Source: Apium graveolens (lineage: Eukaryota; Streptophyta; Magnoliopsida; Apiales; Apiaceae). Taken from it: a DNA stretch of 64,000 bases. The stretch lies in the NCBI RefSeq assembly GCF_009905375.1, contig NC_133649.1, positions 229,256,102 to 229,320,101 on the forward strand, given 5' to 3'. The stretch's first letter is position 1. Every line of letters starts with the position of its first letter. The position numbers and the translations under genes are program-made. The notes under the pieces were generated by a model. It saw nothing but the letters and a program-made list of their open reading frames with translations. It searched no databases and was not told where the DNA came from. Below, piece after piece: positions 1 through 10,860 of this stretch.

Positions 1-1098
1 TAACGTTTAATAGTGCAAATTAAAGCTATGAATACATACAAGCAAAGCCCTAAACTTTCAGGAACCAAAGATTCACAAAAATCATCGAGTTGTGTTTTGA
101 AAATTCGACCTAAACCCTAGAAATCGTACTTTGCTATCTGAGTATCGTCTGATCAATTAAATACCATGAATCGACTGTAAATCATCTAACAAAGCTATAT
201 CAATCATCAAAACATCATAATAACCCCAGAATCAAAAAGCCCTAATTCGAACATAAACCCTAGAAATCAAAAATCAAAAACGATGCAATAAAACGTGAAA
301 TTAATGCAAGAAACAGAAAGAACGGATCAAAACCTTCGATTTGAGTACTTGAATCACACGATTTGATGCTGTAATCAGTGAGAAATCATGACTTGATTCT
401 TCGACCCGAACCTGTTCTTCCCGACCCGATTTCAGAGAATTTTTGGTAATTTTGCAGATTTTAATGATTAATTATAATTAATTAAATAAAAATTAGGCTA
501 TTTATAGTAGTAAAATTAATACTCCTAATTAAAATTAAGGGGCTAATTATACATTAAATAAAAATATTGGGCCCTAATTTTTATAATTTTTGAGTATTAA
601 AATTTAATTTATAAATATTTTATATATGCAATATATATGCAAAAATTCCAAAAAATTGTGAATAATGCAAAAATGCAAAGAAATAATATAAATGAAAGTC
701 CTATAATTTTATAAAAATAAAAATGTGATTTTTGTGGGGTTTTTGACACCCAATGGGGCCCGGAAAAATTATTTTTCGCAAAACGAGAAAATTTATAAAT
801 TATCTAGATGTTCAGGACAAGGCGATTGTAAAAGCCATTTGATGAAAAATAAGGCCCATTATTTTATTTGAAATACTGGCTTTAAAATCATCATTTGGGT
901 CATAAAACGTTTGAAATAAAACCTATAAATGCATAATAAAATATCTGAAAAATACCTTAAAAATACAGAAATAACATGGAATACACGTATCACGTAACAG
1001 TTAGGGTTTATCAGATAATCACACATAAATGACACATTAATTCACATATTTTATTATAATCATGATATAATATACACGTAAAGTTCCCAGTCGTTACA
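1..1098 (-). repeat. 3' LTR of Tekay element (U3 side only)
   Basis: Bases 1-1098 match 9345-10444 almost base for base, with net two bases of indel and scattered substitutions. The terminus TCGTTACA at 1091-1098 is followed directly by a polypurine tract, which fixes this as the start of the 3' LTR on the minus strand. The rest of this LTR, about 2.25 kb, lies before the window. A TATAAATAG box on the minus strand is at 498-506. Telobox-like AAACCCTAG motifs occur near 112-120 and 255-263. Confidence 0.93.
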
Positions 1099-1109
1099 TC
1101 CTCCCCCCT
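1099..1109 (-). other. Polypurine tract of Tekay element
   Basis: On the minus strand the bases immediately before the 3' LTR read TAGGGGGGAGGA, a purine run of the kind that primes plus-strand DNA synthesis. It abuts TGTAACG, the LTR start. Confidence 0.85.
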
Positions 1110-1134
1110 AAAAGGATTCTGTCCTCAGAATCTT

Positions 1135-4100
1135 TTATGAAAACAAATGAGGGTATTTTTCTAATATTTCACTTTCGAGTTCCCAGGTTGATTCTTCAAC
1201 CATAGCATTTCTCCACAACACTCGCACTAAATATACAGACTTATTTCTCAACACTTTCTCTCGCCGATCTAAAATTCTTACCGGCTGGTTTATAAAAGAC
1301 AAATCAGGTTGGATTTCTATCGGCTCATGCTCGATTACATGCCTAGAATCAGGATTATATCGCTTAAGCATGGACACGTGAAACACATTGTGAATATGCT
1401 GCATATGAGGCGGTAAAGCTAATTCGTATGCAACTTTTCCCACTTTCTTCAAAATTTCAAACGGTCCAACGTAACGTGGTTTCAATTTACCCTTATTACA
1501 AAATCTGGTTAATCTTTTCCATGGCGATATTTTGAGTAGTACGTTTTCTCCTTCCTGATAGTCTATATCTTTCCTGGCTTGATCTGCATATTTGCGTTGC
1601 CTGTTTTGCGCTGCATCGAGTCGTTTTTGAATGAGTTCAATCTTTTCTTTCATCTGTTGAATTAGTTCTGGACCCAAAATTTTGCGTTCTCCAACTTCAT
1701 CCCAATATACTGGTGATCTGCATTTTCTCCCATACAATGCTTCATACAGTGGCATTCCAATGCTGGCGTGATAACTGTTATTATAAGAAAATTCCACTAG
1801 GGGTAGATGTTCATCCCAACTGCCTTCAAAATCGATCGCACAAACTCGTAGCATGTCTTCAATCGTTTGGATAGTTCTTTCACTTTGCCTGTCGGTTTGT
1901 GGATGATAAGCGGTACTCATGTTCAATTTAGTTCCAAGACATTCTTGAAATTGTCTCCAAAATCTTGAGTTGAAACGAGGATCTCGATCAGACACGATAG
2001 ATACTGGAACTCCATGTCGCATCACAATTTCTTTGAGATATATGTGCACTAGCTTGTCGAGTGAAAATCTTTCATTGATTGGTAGAAAATGTGCCGACTT
2101 CGTGAGTCTGTCAATGATTACCCATATCGCATCATGATTTGCCTTTGTCCTTGGTAGTCCTACCACAAAATCCATCGCTAGATGTTCCCATTTCCATTCT
2201 GGAATGTCTAATGGTTGCAATAATCCACTCGGACGTTGATGTTCTGCTTTAACTCGCTGGCATGTGTAGCACTTACTTATCCATTCAGCTATTTCCTTCT
2301 TCATGTTCGGCCACCAGAAGTTTTCTTTCAGATCACGATACATTTTTGTACTTCCTGGATGAATGGAATACTTCGAATTGTGTGCATCTCGCATTATTTC
2401 TTCTTTTAATTCTACTATGTTAGGGATCCAGATTCTCAACGCAAAGCGTAAAATTCCTTCATTATCTTTCTGAGTTGTGATTTCTTCTCCCGTCAGGTCG
2501 TCATCTTGACTCATCACTTCATTTTGACAGCAGCGAATCTTTTCTAACAATTCCGGTTGGAAAGTCATAGCATAGATAGCTTCTGCAGATTCATTAGGAA
2601 TACGAATCTCAATTTCCAATTTATCAAATTCCTTGATTAAGTCTTTACACGAAGTTAATCGATTCAATCTTTCTTTCCTGCTCAGCGCATCTGCTACAAT
2701 ATTTGCTTTCCCTGGATGATAACTAATCGTGACTTCGTAATCCTTTATCAATTCCAGCCATCGACGTTGTCGCATGTTCAGCTCCTTTTGCGTAAAGATA
2801 AACTTTAGACTTTTATGATCTGTGTAAATTTCACATTTTTCACCGTAGAGATAATGTCTCCAAAGCTTCAACGCAAATACGATCGCTGCCAATTCTAGAT
2901 CATGAGTGGGATATTTTTGTTCATGAGGTTTAAGTTGTCTCGAAGCATATGCAATGACGTTACCGTGCTGCATCAGTACACATCCTAACCCGCGATACGA
3001 AGCATCGCTGAAAATGACGAAATTTCCTAGCTCGTCTGGCAACACAAGTACTGGTGCAGTTACTAACCGATTTTTCAGCTCTTGAAAACTTTCTTCACAC
3101 TTATCACTCCATTCAAACTTTTCACTTTTTCGATTTAACTTGGTCAGTGGCGTTGCTATTTTTATAAAATCTTTGACAAACCTTCGATAATATCCTGCCA
3201 ATCCCAAGAAACTTCGAACTTCTGTCGGCGTCCTTGGTCTTTCCCAATTTAACACAGCTTCAATCTTTGCTGGATCGACTTGGATGCCTTCTCTACTGAT
3301 AATATGTCCTAGAAATTGTACTTCTCTTAACCAGAATTCACATTTCGAAAATTTTGCGTATAGTTGCTCTTTCCTCAGAATTTCCAAAGTTATTCTCAAG
3401 TGTTCTGCATGCTCTTCTTCTGACTTGGAGTAAATCAAGATGTCATCAATGAATATAATCATGAATTTATCCAAATATCTCTTGAATACTCTGTTCATCA
3501 AATCCATGAATACTGCTGGCGCATTTGTCAGACCGAATGCCATTACCAAAAACTCGTAATGCCCATATCTTGTACGAAACGCAGTCTTTGGAATATCTTC
3601 AGCTTTAATCTTCAATTGATGATAGCCTGATCGTAAATCTATCTTTGAAAACCATGCTGCTCCTTTTAGCTGATCGAACAAATCGTCGATTCTCGGTAAG
3701 GGATACTTGTTCTTGATAGTGAGTTTATTCAATTCCCTATAGTCAATGCATAATCGCATGCTGCCATCCTTCTTCTTCACAAATAACACCGGTGCACCCC
3801 ATGGGGATACACTAGGTCGTATGATGCCTCAGTCTAGAAGATCTTGCAGTTGCGTTGACAATTCCTTCATTTCGACTGGAGACATCCGATATGGAGCTTT
3901 CGAAACTGGTTCTGTACCTGGTGCTAGATCAATTGTGAACTCAATTTCTCGATCTAGTGGTAACCCTGGAAGCTCGTCTGGAAAGACGTCTGGAAACTCG
4001 CACACAATTAGAATGTCTTCTATTCTAGGACTTCCTTTTTTAGTATCTAACACGTAAGTTATGTACGCCTCACATCCTTGTCGAAGCAATCGTTTAGTCT

Positions 4101-5682
4101 GCATCACAGTAAGAAATTTCTTCTGCTATTTTTCGCCTTTGAATATTACTGTTGCATTCTCCGCAGTTCGTAATTTGACTCTCTTATTCGCGCAATCTAT
4201 CTGAGCGTTATGACATGCTAACCAATCCATTCCCAAGATAATATCGAATTCTCCTAGCTTAAAAGGAATTAAATCTACCGAAAAATGATGTCCGGCTATT
4301 TCTATATCACACGCAGGACATACTCGATCTACCGGAACTTGGTCGTCATTCGCTAATTTAATAATTAACGTTTCACCCAACCATTCGATTTCACAATGTA
4401 ACTTATCAAGAAATCCTTCAGAAACAAATGAACGAGTAGCTCCAGAATCAATTAGTACTTTTGAAATTACAGAATTCACCAAAAGTGTACCTGCAATAAC
4501 ACTCGGACTCTGCACCGCTTCTTTCATGGTCATGTTAAAAGTTCTTCCTTTGGGTTGATTAGACGGCGGCGGAGGTAATGCTAACATTCTCGGAACACTG
4601 GCTGCCATAGCTGATCCTTTGCAATTTCTGGCGATATGCCCTTTCTTTCCACACTGGAAACAAGTCATTTCTGCTGTCCTACCTGTTGGACATTCGTTAG
4701 AATAATTCCCTTTCTGCTTACACCGATAACACGTTACATCCCTTTTGATACATACACCAGTATGCTTTCGATTACATGTCTTGCAGTGCGGCACTGGAAC
4801 TCTGACCATTCCCTGCTGACTGGAGGTTTGGAAACGATTACCTGCCTTCTGTGAACCTTGTCCTATCCTTTTAAAATTCAAATTTGCCCGGGCTTGGAAT
4901 TCTGACTTTCTGTTGGAGAGATCTTGGAAACTTCCCTGTCCCTTGTCTTGCTGAGATCTTTCACTTTCCCCTTCTATAATCAAAGCTTTCTGAACTACGG
5001 CGGTATACGTCGTTAATTCGAAAACTGCAACTTGGCCACGAATCCATGGTCGTAATCCTTCTTGAAATCTTTGAACTAGTTTTTCTTCAGTGTCAACCTG
5101 TTCTGGAACAAACCTAGCCAACTCAGTAAATTTGGCTTCATATTCTGCCACGGACATATTTCCCTGCTTCAGTTCTAGAAACTTAATCTGCATTTGATTC
5201 TTCACATAGCGAGGAAAATGCTTTTCTAAAAACAACTCTTTAAACCTATCCCATGCAATAACTTCTTCACCCTCTAAGGCCTTTTTAGATTCCCACCAAT
5301 AATTCGCCTCTCCTTTCAACAAGTAACTAGCAAAATCAGTTTTCTGGTCCTCACCTACCTTCACTAGTGCGAACGCTTTCTCTACTTCTTTTAACCAGGT
5401 GGTAGCTTTAATAGGATCAGTAGTCCCTTCAAACTCTGGAGGTTTAACTGACTGAAACTGCTTAAAAGTAACAACAGGTAATACTGGTGGTAATTGAAGC
5501 TCAGGACGAGGTGGCTGTTGCAATATTTGTTGTTGTATCTGCTGTTGCTGATGCTGCATCTGCTGCTGCATCATTACTATCTGTTGTTACATCAGATGGA
5601 ACATTTGGTTCATGGTCTCATTAGTCTGATTTTCAGAATTGCTGTTAGAGGTCTCAGCCCTAGTCTTTCTTTTTGGTGCCAT
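1135..5682 (-). pseudogene. Tekay gag-pol polyprotein with three in-frame stops
   Basis: One continuous frame of 1,516 codons from an ATG at 5682 (MAPKRKTRAE) to TAA at 1135-1137, interrupted by TAA at 5587-5589, TAG at 4126-4128 and TGA at 3829-3831. Gag has a Q-rich start, a retrotransposon gag domain and three zinc knuckles (about residues 297-354). The second knuckle, CYRCKQKGNYSNEC, has Asn where His is expected. The protease has LIDSGATRSFV. The reverse transcriptase has FIDDILIYS. RNase H has [11 protein letters not shown]. The integrase shows the HHCC finger, the D,D,E core (DFVVGLP, SDRDPRF) and a GPF module. The last 50 residues are a chromodomain, which in chromoviruses reads histone marks and guides integration. 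All three stops fit single transitions in CAA, CAG or CGA codons, as expected from methyl-cytosine deamination, but the ancestral codons are inferred. There is no frameshift. As it stands it cannot make the full polyprotein without readthrough. Confidence 0.93.
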
Positions 5683-6168
5683 CTTCTTCTGATAATAAAA
5701 CAGGTGATATTTATTTAACAATTTAATAAACAATCGACAATATGTATGGAAAACAATTTATCCTGTATTCATAATATGGTTTATTTAAAGAAAATAGTTG
5801 CTGAGTATACAGACTGGAAATGTAAACAGTTAAATAAAATAATTTTAAAATTTTTTTTTTCAACAGGAATTATAATATGAAAAACTGTAAAGTGAAAGTA
5901 AATGCTATAAAACTGTAAAGACTGAAATTTAAAAAAAAAATTGAAAAAGTTCATCTTATATATATGTGACACCAGCTTCAGGTGTAAATGCTTGATATAA
6001 AGAGTCTCGGGCTACTGGTCATCACTACGGCTACAAGTCACACTATCGCTACAAGTTAAACTACTACTACAAGTTGAACTACTGATACACACATACACAC
6101 TACTCACTAGGTTATACTATGCTGCCTTTTTATACACATGCACTCTGGAGTCACCGTCTCAAACCCTC
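5683..6168 (-). other. Untranslated spacer between extra ORF and gag
   Basis: This 486-bp stretch lies within the Tekay internal region, upstream of gag on the element strand. It is AT-rich, with runs of A and T at 5849-5860 and 5930-5942. Around 6010-6080 it has a loose repeat of the theme CTACAAGT. I see no open frame or domain. Confidence 0.6.
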
Positions 6169-6903
6169 TCAGAACCCAGGCGGAGTACGCCTAAGCTCCT
6201 CTCTAAGTGCCTGGACCAAAGTCTGTGCCAAGCGAAAAACCCTGTAGAACTCTGTAAAAGAAGGAGGTCCATCATGAGTCAAATCATCCAGCTCCCAAGT
6301 AGCACTCATCAATACTGACTGTAATCGCTGTCTCATATAATAATCCGGCTGTAGGGCCGCTAACGGTCCTCTGTCCCTCTGATCAAACAGATGCATAATC
6401 TCCCGACACTGTGCCCGCCAATACTCCACATCATCCCTCATAACTCTATACTCATGGTATGGTACCATATGCGGCTGAGCAATCTGAACTACTGACTCCT
6501 GAGAAGGAACCCTCGGAATACCTGCACCCTGCTGGGGTAAACCTAACTGTAGATCCACATCATGCTCTCCCATCCCCTCTACTGGAATCATCTGAACTAT
6601 GTCCGGCTCTGGGGCATACACTGGTATAGGAGGTAACAATGGTGGTGGCGGTAACTCCTGCTCAATACCTAGTATAAACTGGTGCTCAATAGGTAAAGGA
6701 ACCATCGGCTCGAAGAACTCAAATGGATCAAACATCTCTATGGGGTCATGCACTATCCCCTGTACTGGTGGTACCGGCTCCTGTGGCAATGGTGGTGGAG
6801 GTGGTAGAGGAGGAAACATATGCTCAGATACTGGAGGTATGGCTGGTGCTACTGGCCCAGTGACTGTCCTCTCGGAAGATGCAGAATAACCAGAAGATGC
6901 CAT
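6169..6903 (-). CDS. Proline-rich extra ORF between 5' LTR and gag of Tekay element
   Basis: Open frame of about 244 codons from ATG at 6903 (MASSGYSASSERTV), stopping at 6169-6171. An in-frame ATG five codons earlier, at 6918, is possible. The N-terminal half is rich in proline and acidic residues (FPPLPPPPPLPQEP, ELPPPPLLPPIP). The C-terminal half is charged and helical in character (EYRVMRDDVEYWRAQCREI, FYRVFRLAQTLVQALREELR). It has no zinc finger, protease motif, signal peptide or membrane segment. It lies on the element's own strand, after the PBS and before gag, a place where extra ORFs are known in some plant Ty3/gypsy elements such as Ogre. The frame is intact although gag-pol carries three stops. 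I do not recognise a family; a role in RNA binding or packaging would be a guess. Confidence 0.6.
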   Translation of the reverse strand: MASSGYSASSERTVTGPVAPAIPPVSEHMFPPLPPPPPLPQEPVPPVQGIVHDPIEMFDPFEFFEPMVPLPIEHQFILGIEQELPPPPLLPPIPVYAPEPDIVQMIPVEGMGEHDVDLQLGLPQQGAGIPRVPSQESVVQIAQPHMVPYHEYRVMRDDVEYWRAQCREIMHLFDQRDRGPLAALQPDYYMRQRLQSVLMSATWELDDLTHDGPPSFTEFYRVFRLAQTLVQALREELRRTPPGF

Positions 6904-7076
6904 CTGATAATATACCAAAGAAAAGAAAAGGTCATTAACAATCCTAAGATTATTTCCCTCTTCTAATCTGATCTAAATCCTAACACTATTCATCCTAATT
7001 TGACTATTCCTATCTTATGTGATCTCCTTATCCTATCTTAATCCTAATGTTCTTGTTTTCAGGGACCAAACCTACA

Positions 7077-7088
7077 GCTCTAATACCA
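7077..7088 (-). other. Primer-binding site of Tekay element
   Basis: On the minus strand, four bases after the LTR end CGTTACA, the sequence reads TGGTATTAGAGC. This is the usual initiator-Met tRNA primer site TGGTATCAGAGC with one C-to-T change. Confidence 0.85.
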
Positions 7089-7092
7089 AACC

Positions 7093-10000
7093 TGTAACGC
7101 CCTCCAGACCCGGGGTATAAGTCTGGGGGTTACTAGCTAATCACCAAACCTGTACAATCTGATTAACAATTAATAAAGAAATGAAATTAAACCCCTTTAA
7201 CACTAACCAGGATCTTTTTAGGTTGAAGTATGAAAACAAAAACCACTAACTACTTTTATTACAAACCAATATTCAAAGTCTCACAAACTCTCTTTATTAC
7301 ACACCATTGTCTAATTCATTTTAAGCTAAGTTCAACTTTTATTCAATCACACACACCTACTATCTATCAACACTCCACCTGCTCGGGAAACTCAATGTTT
7401 TCTTCCTGGATTGGGATCAACACCTTGGGTATAAGAGGATCCCGAGGCTTGACTCGCTTCTTTACCACTCGAGTCCTGATTGGTTTCATATTCCTTCTTA
7501 ACTGAAAACAATAAGGTGAATAACAACAAAAGGGGTGAGCCAAAAGTTGCTCAACAAGTCCACAAACATATAAACAGGGTTAAAGCATTTTAAATGAATC
7601 CGCCATCCCAGGTATATCTGTCAAGATATAACCTCACGAGAATAGAAAGAAGGCCATTACTGGCGAGTACAAATAAACTAAACTGGACACAAGTTCGCAT
7701 CTATATTCTGCTGATCAGTCAGAATATAATGCAGATCCATATCTCAGTATATAGATCCAGTCGGGTACCCAGGCACTACGGCCCACGTCGAGGCACCAGT
7801 CATCCCGGTCCTCAGGATTAAGACACACTCAATCCCAAAATATCATTATCCAGTCCATCGCTTAGCAACCGGGACAATCGGTATGCTTTGATATATTCCA
7901 AACACTAGAATATATCAATCTCCATGTGTTACCAACAGAATATGAATCAAGAATCCAAAGAAACGGAGAAATCAAGAATTGAAATGAAATATGAACAAAG
8001 GAATAAGGATTGTATATTAGTGAGCAAGAACAATAATCAAGAGAATGTAAATGTGATAAATATTTGAATCAATATCACTATTCTGAAAGTAGAATAGAGG
8101 AAAAACTTGCCTTCTGCGCGACTTACTGCAATTGAATCACTTATGTCTATCACCTTGGACTATTACCGACTCAGCTGGCCTGGCTGGCTTAGCTTCTGTT
8201 GGCAAAACAGACTGGTTAAGTCACGTCGTACTTCATTTGCATCTTGAATCGACTTCAAACTGATCCTAACATCTACCCATGCGCTTATGACTGACTCATG
8301 TATTATATATAAGCAAGTAAGACTCGATTAACCACGTAATACACATAAGCACATAAGCACATAATCATTTTTATGGTTAAAATAATTTTTAAAACCAAAA
8401 TCGACTCGCTGATTGCTCAACTGATCGTTATCTGACTCGTTTCCCATTTTTCCGGAATTTTTCGGACTCGTCTCGGCACTTAACTTGACTGATAATCAAA
8501 CAAGTCACAAAATCAACTAACTTCTAAAAGATATTAAGCTTTGATATTATTTTTAATGAAAAGGATTCATTTTTCTGAGTTAACAGGCTTTCGTTTCACG
8601 CAAAACGGACTAACGGTTGAATTATTATTCATTAAATACTGAAAATTCCATTTATTAATTATTATAAATAATTATTACTAATTTTTAAAACCCAAAAATA
8701 ATTTTTAAATCATTATTTAAGAAAATCAGAATTAAAAATAATTTTTCTATAATTTTTGAAATTAAAATGAATTTATTATGATTTACTGAAAAATTATTTG
8801 ATTAATTATCAAAATAATTAATCACTTTTAAATAATTAATAAGTAATAAATAAATAATAAATAATTAAGAAAATAATTCAATCTAATTTTTAGAAAATAA
8901 TTCAGAATTATTTATAATATAAATCAATTAATTAAACAATTATTTAATCAATTTATAAAATAAATAAATCTGATTTTTAGAATTAAAATAAAAATAAAAA
9001 TAAAATAAATTACAGAAACATTTGTCAGAAACCGGAATCTGTCAGAAACGGATCAAAGGCGGGTTAAAATTGGGTCAGAAACCGGGTTGCCAAGAACAAT
9101 CTGGGTCGGGATGAACACACCGGAAATTTTCCAGATTCCGGTGGGTTCCCCGGACTCCGGCAACCATGATTCAGGCCAAAATCAGTACCGTTTGTACTGA
9201 TTTTTACAGGGTTTCAACTCAAAAGAACTTCCCCAATCTGACTCAGGCCAAAACAAACCACAAACATCACGGAATCACCATCTCCGGTCAAAACCGACTT
9301 CAACTCCGGCCAAAATATGAAATCATTCATTTGTACATGAAACTTAACGTTTAATAGTGCAAATTAAAGCTATGAATACATACAAGCAAAGCCCTAAACT
9401 TTCAGGAACCAAAGATTCACAGAAATCATCGAGTTGTGTTTTGAAAATTCGACCTAAACCCTAGAAATCGTACTTTGCTATCTGAGTATCGTCTGATCAA
9501 TTAAATACCATGAATCGACTGTAAATCATCTAAAAAAGCTATATCAATCATCAAAACATCATAATAACCCCAGAATCAAAAAGCCCTAATTCGAACATAA
9601 ACCCTAGAAATCAAAAATCAAAAACGATGCAATAAAACGTGAAATTGATGCAAGAAACGGAAAGAACGGATCAAAACCTTCGATTTGAGTACTTGAATCA
9701 CACGATTTGATGCTTGTAATCAGTGAGAAATCACGACTTGATTCTTCGACCCGAACCTGTTCTTCCCGACCCGATTCCAGAGAATTTTTGGTAATTTTGC
9801 AGATTTTAATGATTAATTATAATTAATTAAATAAAAATTAGGCTATTTATAGTAGTAAAAATAATACTCCTAATTAAAATTAAGGGGCTAATTATACATT
9901 AAATAAAAATATTGGGCCCTAATTTTTATAATTTTTTAGTATTAAAATTTAATTTATAAATATTTTATATATGCAATATATATGCCAAAAATTCCCAAAA

Positions 10001-10444
10001 ATTGTGAATAATGCAAAAATGCAAAGAAATAATATAAATGAAAGTCCTATAATTTTATAAAAATAAAAATGTGATTTTTGTGGGGTTTTTGACACCCAAT
10101 GGGGCCCGGAAAAATTATTTTTCGCAAAACGAGAAAATTTATAAATTATCTAGATGTTCAGAACAAGGCGATTGTAAAAGCCATTTGATGAAAAATAAGG
10201 CCCATTATTTTATTTGAAATACTGGCTTTAAAATCATCATTTGGGTCATAAAACGTTTGAAATAAAACCTATAAATGCATAATAAAATATCTGAAAAATA
10301 CCTTAAAAATACAGAAATAACATGGAATACACGTATCACGTAACAGTTAGGGTTTATCAGATAATCACACATAAATGACACATTAATTCATATATTTTAT
10401 TATAATCATGATATAATATACACGTAAAGTTCCCAGTCGTTACA
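7093..10444 (-). repeat. 5' LTR of Tekay element (3,352 bp)
   Basis: Bounded by TGTAACG at 7093 and CGTTACA at 10444 on the plus strand, so both ends are TG...CA with a 7-bp inverted repeat. The right 1.1 kb matches the start of the window. The PBS follows on the inner side. The LTR is AT-rich, with a very AT-rich block at about 8640-9010, and has no coding region I can support. The length suits Tekay elements. Confidence 0.92.
9843..9851 (-). promoter_or_regulatory. TATA box in Tekay 5' LTR
   Basis: The minus strand reads CTATAAATAGCC about 595 bases into the LTR, and the same box is kept in the 3' LTR at 498-506. The position would divide a 0.6-kb U3 from a long R/U5. No transcript evidence is available from sequence. 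Confidence 0.55.
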
Positions 10445-10860
10445 AACATGATAACCTCTGTCACAGATTTGACTTATACTCAGCAGATTATGTTTAAGTC
10501 CTGAGACCAGAGCTACTTCTTTAATGATGACATTCCCAAGATTGATATTGCCATATCCCAATATTTTTCCAATGTTGCCATCTCCATAAGAAACACTTGG
10601 GCCAGCTTTCTCCACAAAGTTTGATAGCAGGGCTTTATTTCCGGTCATATGTCCTGAACATCCACTGTCCAGAACTAGGATGTTTTTCCTGTTGCCCTGC
10701 AATCACAAAGACCACTAATGATTAGTTTTAAAGACCCAGACTTGTTTGGATCCTTTGGCCTTGTCAAGTTTGTTAACATTTGCAGCGGATTTAGCATCAG
10801 AGTTTATGTTAACATTTTTCTTATCAGAATTTACACTATCAGACTTTGAATCAGAATTTA
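10445..10860 (-). pseudogene. Copia-1 protease and pre-integrase fragment
   Basis: The minus strand encodes ILVLDSGCSGHMTGNKALLSNF, the copia aspartic protease active site (D-S-G), followed by YGDGNIGKILGYGNI and LVSGLKHNLLSISQICDRGYHV, which leads toward the pre-integrase domain. The frame ends at 10445, where the Tekay LTR begins. The upstream part up to 10860 encodes KGSKQVWVFKTNH and then runs into stops, so it is already frame-broken. The giant-LTR element separates it from gag. Confidence 0.85.

Larger units (their letters stand above)
1..10444 (-). mobile_element. Tekay-type Ty3/gypsy chromovirus, left end cut by window
   Basis: LTR retrotransposon read on the minus strand, in order: 5' LTR (7093-10444), primer-binding site, proline-rich ORF, gag-pol with a C-terminal chromodomain, polypurine tract, and part of the 3' LTR (1-1098). 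The LTR begins TGTAACG and ends CGTTACA on the element strand. The chromodomain, the Met-tRNA-type PBS and the LTRs of more than 3 kb together point to the Tekay/Del clade. It is inserted in the protease/integrase region of copia-1, whose coding sequence stops at 10445. The target-site duplication cannot be checked because the other end lies outside the window; the candidate on this side is AACAT at 10445-10449. The two LTRs differ at only about a dozen places over 1.1 kb, so the insertion is recent. Confidence 0.93.

Noticed and set aside
7093..10444. Possible genes on the plus strand in the Tekay 5' LTR (for example 7230-7505, 7594-7821, 9166-9354)
   Set aside because: They are short frames in LTR sequence without motifs and are antisense to the element.
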